Source: DAOVQB01 sp023128935 (lineage in GTDB: Bacteria; Eisenbacteria; RBG-16-71-46; CAIMUX01; WJJG01). From it: 8,397 nucleotides of DNA. The notes under the pieces were generated by a model. The model had not been told where the DNA came from. It saw only the letters and a program-made list of their open reading frames with translations, and ran no database searches. Positions within the stretch are counted from its first letter, which is position 1. Every line of letters begins with the position of its first letter. Shown here piece after piece: positions 1-6,900 of this stretch. Made by a program: the position numbers and the translations under genes. Location: assembly GCA_030628905.1 (NCBI GenBank), contig DAOVQB010000200.1, positions 1-8,397 on the forward strand, written 5' to 3'.

Positions 1-1
1 C

Positions 2-157
2 GCCAGCAAGGTGACGCAGTCCGCCAGAAAGGCGACGCAGTCCGCCAGAAAGGCGACGCAATCCGCCAGCAAGGTGACGCAGTCCGCCAGAAAGGCGACG
101 CAGTCCGCCAGAAAGGCGACGCAATCCGCCAGCAAGGCGACGCAGTCCGCCAGAAAG
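2..157 (+). repeat. 21-bp tandem repeats with 63-bp higher-order period
   Basis: Each 21-bp unit encodes a variant of TQSARKA. Units fall in triplets: two ending in AGA AAG, then one with CAA instead of CAG and ending in AGC AAG. The 63-bp triplets at 11-73 and 74-136 are identical base for base. A further unit follows at 137-157 and then a degenerate one. Bases 2-10 match the end of a third-type unit, so the array extends left beyond the window. The period is a multiple of three, so copy-number change would keep the frame. Confidence 0.95.
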
Positions 158-1192
158 GTGACAGGGTCTGCCAAGTCTGGGGGCTTGAAGAAGGTCAAGG
201 CGGGACCTGGCACTGCATCTTTGCCCGCCCGCCCGAAGAAGCAAACCGGAAGAAGGGGAGCTGCGGCAGCTCAAGGCCTGGTGGGAGCTGAGCTGCGGAT
301 GCCCGAGCGCTACGGCGAGAACTATATGGGCCTGATGGTGCGGGATCCCTATTGGCTCCACGCCTACTGGGAGGTGACGCCAGAGTCGATCGATACGCTT
401 CGGCGTCGTCTGGGAGCACAATGGGAGGGACATCGCTGGGTGCTGCGGGTTTCTACCTATCCTCCCGATGCCGTGCCTGCTACAGCCTGTGAGGGCAATG
501 GCGAGGACCGCTACGACATCGAGCTGCCGCTCGAGACATCCAACTGGTATATCAATGTGGGTCGCCCGGGGCGCGTATACAGCGTGGCAGTTGGTGTGAT
601 CGACCGGCGCGGTAAGTTCCATGCCTTGGCGCGTTCGAATGTGGCTGCTACGCCTAGGGACGACGTCTCGCCGGTTACGGACGTGGAGTGGACCACTGCA
701 CCCGAGACCTTACGGCGTCTCTATGAAATGGCCTCCCCATCATCCCATGCCCCTGGCCGTAGCTCAGCGGAGGTGGGCATGTTGCTGAGAGAACGGCTCC
801 GAACAGACTGGGCCTCAGGGATGTTGGCGAGCATGTCCAGTGGGGAGCTCGCGCGCCAGCAACCGCCTGAGCGGGCATTCTGGTTCGTTCTGGATGCGGA
901 AATCCTGATCTACGGCGCCACAGAACCAGATGCGACGGTAACCATTCAGGGCCGCCCCATCAAGTTGCGGCCGGATGGAACCTTCAGCCTCCGTTTCCAG
1001 CTGCCTGACGGCACGCAGGTGATCGATGCCACAGCAGTGTCAGCGGATGGGGTCTTCCGCAAGACGATCACGCCGACCATCCGGCGCGAAACGAGGGCGC
1101 ATGAGACGATCGAGAATGGGCAGCACGGAAGCATCAAGCCAGGCGCGAGCGCAACCAGTGGGACTGGGCCGGAGACGAGGACGGGATCATAG
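2..1192 (+). CDS. DUF4912 domain protein with repetitive basic N-terminal tail (5' partial)
   Basis: The reading frame is open to the left edge and the 21-bp repeat continues into base 2. The GTG at 11 is therefore just a valine codon inside the repeat, and the true start lies outside the window. Three regions are visible. The first is a Lys/Ala/Ser/Thr/Gln-rich tail of 7-residue units (TQSARKA and variants, about nt 2-165), probably disordered and DNA- or polymer-binding like histone-H1/AlgP tails. The second is a DUF4912 domain (about nt 300-690) with the hallmark DPYWLHAYWEVT. The third is a C-terminal beta-rich module (about nt 880-1090) with GATEPDATVTIQG and LRPDGTFSLRF, which I recall as typical of DUF4912 proteins. 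The TAG stop touches the ATG of the GH57 gene, so the two are almost certainly co-transcribed. The DUF4912 function is unknown; the context suggests a role with a storage glucan. I see no signal peptide, but the N-terminus is missing. Confidence 0.85.
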   Translation, partial: ASKVTQSARKATQSARKATQSASKVTQSARKATQSARKATQSASKATQSARKVTGSAKSGGLKKVKAGPGTASLPARPKKQTGRRGAAAAQGLVGAELRMPERYGENYMGLMVRDPYWLHAYWEVTPESIDTLRRRLGAQWEGHRWVLRVSTYPPDAVPATACEGNGEDRYDIELPLETSNWYINVGRPGRVYSVAVGVIDRRGKFHALARSNVAATPRDDVSPVTDVEWTTAPETLRRLYEMASPSSHAPGRSSAEVGMLLRERLRTDWASGMLASMSSGELARQQPPERAFWFVLDAEILIYGATEPDATVTIQGRPIKLRPDGTFSLRFQLPDGTQVIDATAVSADGVFRKTITPTIRRETRAHETIENGQHGSIKPGASATSGTGPETRTGS

Positions 1193-2800
1193 ATGACCAA
1201 GACAGACGCGCAGGGATGTCTAGCCCTCGTTCTCCACGCGCACCTGCCCTATGTGCGCCACCCCGAGCATAAGGCCTTCCTGGAAGAGGACTGGCTTTTT
1301 GAGGCGATCACCGAGACCTACATCCCGCTGATCGAGGTCTTTGAAGGGCTCCTGCGCGATCGAGTGCCCTTCCGCATGGTCATGTCCATCACACCGCCTT
1401 TGGTGGGGATGTTGAGCGATCCGCTTCTCCAGGATCGCTACGTGCGCCACATCGAGAAGCTTATCGAGCTTTCCGGGAAGGAGATTGAACGCACGCGGTG
1501 GACGCCCGAGATCCACCGCCTGGCAGTTGAGTACAACCGGCTCTTCAAACGCGCACGGGAGGTATTCGCTGAGCGCTATGGCCGCAATCTGCTCAAGGCC
1601 TTCCGCGACTTCCAAGACCAGGGGGTGCTCGAGATCCTAACCTGTGGCGCCACCCACGGGTTCCTTCCTCTGATGCTTGGCAGCCGGAACGTGTGGCGCG
1701 GGCAGATCCGTACGGCCGCGGTCAACTACGAGCGCCATTTCGGTCGCAGGCCCCGCGGGATCTGGCTAGCGGAGTGTGGTTACGAATCCGGAGTGGATGA
1801 GATCCTGGCAGAGGAGGGCATCGGCCACTTCGTACTTGATGCCCACGGCATACTCCATGCCTCGCCCCGGCCCAAGTTCGGCACCTACGCCCCGATCGTC
1901 ACACGGGCGGGGGTGGCGGCGTTCGGGCGCGACTTGGAGTCGTCGAAGCAGGTCTGGAGCGCGAAGGAGGGCTATCCGGGCGATTACGTCTATCGGGAAT
2001 TCTACCGCGACGTGGGATGGGATCTTGAATACGACTACCTCCAGCCATATCTGCACGGGGATGGTCTGCGCACTAACTTGGGCATCAAGTACTACCGGAT
2101 CACTGGAGCCGGCAACCACAAGGAACCCTACGACTTCGACCGCGCAAGGGAGAAGGCTGCCGAACATGCCGGCAACTTCATGTTCAATCGGGAGAAGCAG
2201 ATCGAGCATCTCCGCGGACTGATGGGCCGCCAACCGATTATAGTTTCCCCCTACGACGCGGAGCTCTTCGGCCACTGGTGGTATGAGGGGCCGATCTTCC
2301 TCGATATGCTCCTGCGCAAGATCGCGCATGACCAGCAGACAATCGCGACCACAACGCTCTCGGAATACCGAGAGCGCTTCCCAGTCAACCAGGTTTCACA
2401 GCCTTCGTTCTCTAGTTGGGGCTACAAGGGCTACGCCGAATACTGGCTGGCAGGATCGAACGATTGGGTCTACCGCCACCTTCATGTGGCTGGGCAACGG
2501 ATGGTTGACCTGGCGACCATGGCCAGGAAAGGTCGCTTCGGGGACAACGGGCTGCACTGGAGGGCGCTCAGACAAGCGTCGCGTGAGTTCTTGCTGGCGC
2601 AGAGCAGTGACTGGGCTTTCATCATGAACACGGGCACCATGGTTCCCTATGCTGTTGCCCGCACGCGCGAGCATATCTCGAACTTCACCAAGCTCCACGA
2701 GGATCTCTTGACTGGCTGCATCGATGACCGCTGGCTCTCCGAAATCGAGGCCAAGAACAACATCTTCCCCGAAATCGATCCGCTTGCCTGGGCGGACTAG
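1193..2800 (+). CDS. Glycoside hydrolase family 57 1,4-alpha-glucan branching enzyme
   Basis: This 535-residue protein is a GH57 (DUF1957-type) glucan branching enzyme, which cuts alpha-1,4 glucan and re-attaches the segment through alpha-1,6 bonds in glycogen synthesis, in the cytoplasm. The family motifs are in order: LHAHLPYVR (His15, His17) near the N-terminus, TCGATHGFLPL (His155), WLAECGY with the expected nucleophile Glu194, and SPYDAELFGHWWYEGP with the expected acid/base Asp355. The C-terminal helical region has SSWGYKGYAEYWL followed by NDWVYRHL, typical of branching enzymes rather than GH57 amylases. The length matches bacterial GH57 branching enzymes (about 520-540). The ATG follows the DUF4912 stop with no gap, with a purine-rich GAGGACGGG stretch just upstream as a possible ribosome binding site. 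Translational coupling is likely. The function is assigned from motifs; other GH57 transferase activities are less likely. Confidence 0.93.
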   Translation: MTKTDAQGCLALVLHAHLPYVRHPEHKAFLEEDWLFEAITETYIPLIEVFEGLLRDRVPFRMVMSITPPLVGMLSDPLLQDRYVRHIEKLIELSGKEIERTRWTPEIHRLAVEYNRLFKRAREVFAERYGRNLLKAFRDFQDQGVLEILTCGATHGFLPLMLGSRNVWRGQIRTAAVNYERHFGRRPRGIWLAECGYESGVDEILAEEGIGHFVLDAHGILHASPRPKFGTYAPIVTRAGVAAFGRDLESSKQVWSAKEGYPGDYVYREFYRDVGWDLEYDYLQPYLHGDGLRTNLGIKYYRITGAGNHKEPYDFDRAREKAAEHAGNFMFNREKQIEHLRGLMGRQPIIVSPYDAELFGHWWYEGPIFLDMLLRKIAHDQQTIATTTLSEYRERFPVNQVSQPSFSSWGYKGYAEYWLAGSNDWVYRHLHVAGQRMVDLATMARKGRFGDNGLHWRALRQASREFLLAQSSDWAFIMNTGTMVPYAVARTREHISNFTKLHEDLLTGCIDDRWLSEIEAKNNIFPEIDPLAWAD

Positions 2801-2805
2801 TCCGC
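2792..2805. other. 14-bp perfect palindrome across the GH57 stop codon
   Basis: GCGGACTAGTCCGC reads the same on both strands and includes the TAG stop of the GH57 gene. As RNA it could form a 5-bp GC-rich stem with a CTAG loop. No T-tract follows on either strand, so a classical intrinsic terminator is not supported. It lies beside the short gap where the two blocks converge, and could be a weak bidirectional end signal or chance. Confidence 0.3.
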
Positions 2806-2839
2806 GCTCGGCTACTCAGTGCGCTCGGCTTGATCAGGG

Positions 2840-3397
2840 TCAGCTGCCCAGGGAGAGAAGCAGTTTCTGGCGGCAGCGGGATATGCGGCTGTCGATGGTT
2901 CCCATCGGTTCCCCGTCGAAAGCCGCGCGGATTTCCTTTCTCTGGGCGCCTGCGAGAAGCAGGCGGAAGATCTTGCGGCATTCCGGCGAAGCCCGGCGCA
3001 GTGCGCTGCCAAGCGCTCGCTCGAGATCGAAAGCGGCGATTCCGGCCGCCGGAGATGTGCCCACTCTGCTCCAGATCCCGCTGCCGTTTCCACGCACAAG
3101 GCGGGTGCCCTCCACACTACGCCGTTTCAGGTAGTTGCCCACCTTGTTGCGCAAGATCATGAACAGCCAGGGCAGCAGGCCGCGCGGCATCTCCGCAGTG
3201 CGGTATCTCTCATAAGCGGTCTTGATCGTGTCCTGGGCAATATCCTGCGCTGCCTCGGCGTCCATGATCCTGCGCTTCGCCAGGGCGGAGACCCTGGCGT
3301 GGAGTCGTTCGAAAAGGAGATTCTCGGCGTCAAGGTCCCCAGAGCGGGCGAGGGCCAGGAGTTCCGCGATGGCCTTGGTTTTGTCTGGCTCGTGCAT
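2840..3397 (-). CDS. ECF-type sigma-70 family RNA polymerase sigma factor
   Basis: This 185-residue protein has the two-domain layout of a small ECF-like sigma factor. Region 2 includes AAQDIAQDTIKTAYERYR and PWLFMILRNKVGNYLKRR, which match the core-binding and -10-recognition helices. After a linker, region 4 includes SPECRKIFRLLLAG followed by a helix-turn-helix ending TIDSRISRCRQKLL. The chosen start is the ATG at 3397, with GGA seven bases upstream. A TTG at 3433 would add 12 residues and overlap the upstream TGA as TTGA; a GTG at 3400 is also in frame. It lies directly downstream of the DUF2061 gene and is almost certainly transcribed with it. No anti-sigma gene is recognisable nearby, which is unusual for this class. 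The target promoters cannot be read from the sequence. The gene converges on the GH57 gene with 39 bp between stop codons. Confidence 0.87.
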   Translation of the reverse strand: MHEPDKTKAIAELLALARSGDLDAENLLFERLHARVSALAKRRIMDAEAAQDIAQDTIKTAYERYRTAEMPRGLLPWLFMILRNKVGNYLKRRSVEGTRLVRGNGSGIWSRVGTSPAAGIAAFDLERALGSALRRASPECRKIFRLLLAGAQRKEIRAAFDGEPMGTIDSRISRCRQKLLLSLGS

Positions 3398-3429
3398 CAC
3401 AGGATCCGTTCGAGCAGAACCTGGGTTTC

Positions 3430-3726
3430 TCAATCGAGGTACCCGAGGGTCTTCAGCTTCTCCCTGATGATCTGAAGATCGTCGGGCGTCAGCTGCTGCG
3501 TCACAGGCAACTCAGCAAGAGGGTGCTTGAGCTTGCCCCAAGAGATGCGTTCCCAGATCCGTTCATGAAAGTAGTACAGAATGAGCCGAATACTATGGAA
3601 TACCACGGTAATGGTGGCCATATCCTTCCAGTCATGTGTTATCAGATATGAGATGAGACCCAAGAGGACGATTCCGAATACCCGCCAAGTGATGGATTTG
3701 CCCCAGGAACGTTTTTTCGTATCCAT
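3430..3726 (-). CDS. DUF2061 small membrane protein
   Basis: This 98-residue protein begins with the basic KKRSWGKSITWRVFG signature of DUF2061. Two predicted membrane helices follow (residues about 13-30 and 36-54), then a charged, probably cytoplasmic tail (about 55-98) with KHPLAELPV and a final REKLKTLGYLD. The start chosen is the ATG at 3726, because family members begin just before this basic motif and GGAGG lies about 12 bases upstream. An in-frame ATG at 3786 would add 20 residues without a clear ribosome binding site. The TGA stop overlaps a possible TTG start of the sigma factor, so expression of the two is probably linked. DUF2061 has no established biochemical function. Its position beside a sigma factor allows, but does not prove, a role as its membrane-bound regulator. 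Confidence 0.8.
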   Translation of the reverse strand: MDTKKRSWGKSITWRVFGIVLLGLISYLITHDWKDMATITVVFHSIRLILYYFHERIWERISWGKLKHPLAELPVTQQLTPDDLQIIREKLKTLGYLD

Positions 3727-3826
3727 TGGTGTTACGTGCCTCCCCCTGCCGCCGACGCTTTTGGAAGCAGTGTGGGTCTGATCCATGGGTTTATCAACAA
3801 GGGTCTTCGGGTTGCACTCCGAGATT

Positions 3827-3995
3827 CCACAAGACGGCTGCCTGCCAAGGACGTCTATCCGCGAGACGGCGGCCTGCCATGGACGGCTATCTAGGCGCGA
3901 CTACCTGTCATGGACGGCTATCTAGGCGCGACTACCTGTCATGGATGGCTATCCACAATACGGCTGCTTGCCATGTACGGCTATTCGGGGGCGCG
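3827..3995. repeat. 31-32-bp tandem repeat array between the CHAT and DUF2061 genes
   Basis: Five units begin at 3842, 3874, 3905, 3936 and 3968, spaced 32, 31, 31 and 32 bases. The core reads CTGCCATGGACGGCTATC on the plus strand. Units at 3874 and 3905 differ at one base in 31; the others are diverged. A partial unit at 3827-3841 matches the tail of the fourth unit (3953-3967) in 14 of 15 bases. The period is not a multiple of three, so the array is not built to encode protein. There are no unique spacers, so it is not CRISPR. The last unit contains the CHAT stop codon (3983-3981). Reading the minus strand, the array lies just upstream of the DUF2061-sigma pair, where tandem operator sites could sit. 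Confidence 0.85.
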
Positions 3996-6900
3996 TTTCC
4001 GGCGCCGTGCACGGAGTAGTAGCACAGTTGTTCCGAAGAGGAGACCTGCGGCCGCAGTCAGGATGATTGCTGTCTGCAGCCGGTCATGCCTCATACGCAG
4101 CAAATCATGCCTCCCGGGGGGCGGTAGATCCGCTGTCCCAGTGAGGATGAATGGTGCCCACTCCCGTAGCGCGCCACCTTCCTTGATAGATGCAATCTGA
4201 GCTGCTTGGAGGGCCACGTCCGCAGCTGGAGACTGTTCCAAATGCGTGTAGAAGTGTTCCATGAACTCTGCTGTCGAGCGATCGGGAACCTCCCAGAGTG
4301 AGATGAGAAGCGTGCGCACGCCAGCGTACAGGAAGGCATGCGTGAGCCCGATGACCCCCTCGCCCCCGGCGACGTGACCCAAGCCAGTGTTGCAGGCCGA
4401 CAGTGTAGCGAGATGGGCAGACAGATCCAGCTCGAGAATCTCGTGGACCTGCAAGAAGCCATCTTCGCTAGGGTCTTCATCCTGCGCCAGGATCAGAGCA
4501 CTCATCAAGGGCTCGTCCTCATCGAGCATGCCATGGGTCGCAAAGTGAAGATGGCTAGCGCGGCCGATGACCGCCTTGACAGCTTCTTCTGTGGCCTGGT
4601 CACCCACCAACACCTGGGCATGGGGGAAATGCTGCGCCACAAGACGTACTTCCTCCTCGGCATGCGGGAGTTCACCGAACGACCAATTCCCCACGGATCT
4701 CTGCGCATCACCGAGCAGTTGCTTGGATCGGAACGAAGAGGGATTCCCAACGGCGACCAGGAAACGAGAATCCAGCCTTTCCGCTTTCCAGAGAGCGGGA
4801 TCCAGCACGCTAGCGGAGGGGGCCGTACAGATCGGATGGCGTTCGACCAGGAAGCTCTCGCCATCATGGAGCAGAGCGAACGGGAGATAGAAAAGTGGGC
4901 CATCCGGGACAATGAGCAGGCGGCAGCCCGGCTTCAGCTTCGAAGCCACTGGAGCGAGCAGCAGGGTGTAGAGCTCCTGGGAGATCTCGCGCGCAGAACG
5001 CCCGCTTCCCTCAGAATAGTAGTCCCTGTTCAGATCTTCGTAAGCGTCCGTCTCGGCACTGTGGTCCAAGTCTACATCTCCGTGGGTGTCCGTCTCGGCA
5101 CTGTGGCCCGAGTCTGCATCTTCGTGGGCGCCCCTCTCGGCCCCTGTGCGCCGATGCGGGTTTGGATCTCCGCCCTCAAGCAGAACTGCGTGACGGAGCT
5201 CACGAACGCGTGCTTCGATGGTGTCTGCTCCAACGGGAATCGTGATCTGACACAGATGGCTTTCGTCAAGCCAGAAGAGATGACTTGCCTCCTTGCCAAT
5301 CAAGTACTCAAGGAGGACCTGATCGTCCGCCAGGACGCGTTCTCTGATCTCTGCCACTTCCAGCGGCTCCCGCTGGCCTGTGAGCACGCCGTAGGCGGGA
5401 TTGCGTGCCGCGATCTCATCGAGCGTCGCACGATACTCCCGGCGGGTCTGCTCCAGACTGCGCGCGAGTGAATCGATGCGCCCCGCCTCCCAACGCTCCG
5501 CCGATGCGGCTTGTGAAAGCTCGCTCTGGAGTAAACTGAGTCGCGTGCTGAGCTCTTGCTGGTTCTCTCGGAGGGTGGAGTCCACACCTGCCCCGGGGTC
5601 TACTCTGGTTCCTGAGAGTACATCGCAGAGCACTCTCGCGCGGGCCTTCTCCGCTACGCGCAGAGCAGCAGGAATAGCCCATTCCGCCGTGGTCCCCGGC
5701 GGCGCGCCACTCGCCTGCTCTTCCGCCAGGGTGCTCAGTATGTCGACCCGTGCCCCGTAGATCTCCTGCTTGTCCTCCATGAACCCCAAACGAAATGCAC
5801 TTCCCTTTAGCTGTCCCCGGATCGATTCGATGATTCCGATGGCTTCGGCGAGCAGCGTGTCGGCCTCGATCAGTCGCTCTTCCTTGCGTAGGAGGTTGGC
5901 CTTTCCGACAAGTGCACGCCAGAGGAGAAAGGGCAAGTGGGTCTGTCGCCCTCGGTCGATAGCCCTGTCTAACCAGGTGCGAGCATGATGTAGTTCACCG
6001 CGATCCGTGAGAACCTGCCCGAGCATACGTTCCACATTTCCCAGCAGAACTGCATTGTCCAGGGTATCTGCGAGAGCCATGGCCCGTTGGAGGCTTTCCT
6101 CGGCATGCTCCAGGTCACCCTGCTTCCAATACACCCATCCCATCTGCGCAAGAACATTGGCCAGCCCTGCCGGGTCTTCGGAGGGGGTGAGCAGCTCGGT
6201 GACCTCCGCGAAGGCAGCGAGTGCCTTGTCCGTCTGCCCCAACTCCGCGCGGGCAATGGCGATGTTATTGAGGGCAATGGCCTGACTGCGCACGATCCCA
6301 AGACGGCGGAGGACCGGCAGCGCTTCCTCGTGGTATCGCAGGGCTTCGTGAGGGCGCCTGAGCTGGCAATAGGTCTCGCCGATCTCGTTGCGGATCTGGG
6401 CAGATACATCTACAGCACCCACCTGCTCCGCAACGCGCAAGGCATCACGCAGTAACACGAGCTTATCAGAGTGCTGTTCGAGATCCGCATGGAGAGATGC
6501 CAGATTGAGCAACGCACCCATCTCCTGTCGCTTGTTCCCGGTCTCACGAGCAATCTGGAGGGCTTGCTCTAGGTTGGATATCGCAGGTGAGTATTCACCC
6601 TGCTGCGAAAGCACCAGCCCCAGGTTTGTGAAGGCATTTCCCTCGAGTTGCCGCAGTTCATATTCACGCGCAAGGATGAGCACTTCCTCGAACTGGGCGC
6701 GGGCTTCCTCGAGGTCACCTCGATACAGGAGGTTGATGCCAAGATCATTGAGCGCGTTGCAATAGACCTCCCAGTAGCGCGTGCGCCGGGCGATCTCAAG
6801 GACTTTACGGAGGCTCTCGATGGCTTCATCATTGCGTTGCTGAAAGCTGTAGGATGCGGCGATGTTGCGCATCAGACTGACTTCCTGCATGGAATGCCCG

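Noticed and set aside
11..13. GTG as the start codon of the DUF4912 gene
   Set aside because: The same frame and the same repeat continue upstream to the window edge, so this GTG is an internal repeat codon.
2792..2839. Intrinsic terminator between the convergent blocks
   Set aside because: The palindrome at the GH57 stop has no T-tract on either side. The remainder of the gap, bridging into the sigma factor's end, holds only a 10-bp direct repeat (GCGCTCGGCT at 2804 and 2821).
3827..3995. CRISPR array
   Set aside because: The units follow each other directly with no unique spacers, and they diverge too much for CRISPR repeats.
4338..5471. 377-codon open frame on the plus strand opposite the CHAT gene
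   Set aside because: It lies entirely inside the strongly supported TPR-CHAT frame. Its translation shows no domain and repeats only where the CHAT coding repeat lies. It is explained by codon bias on the other strand.
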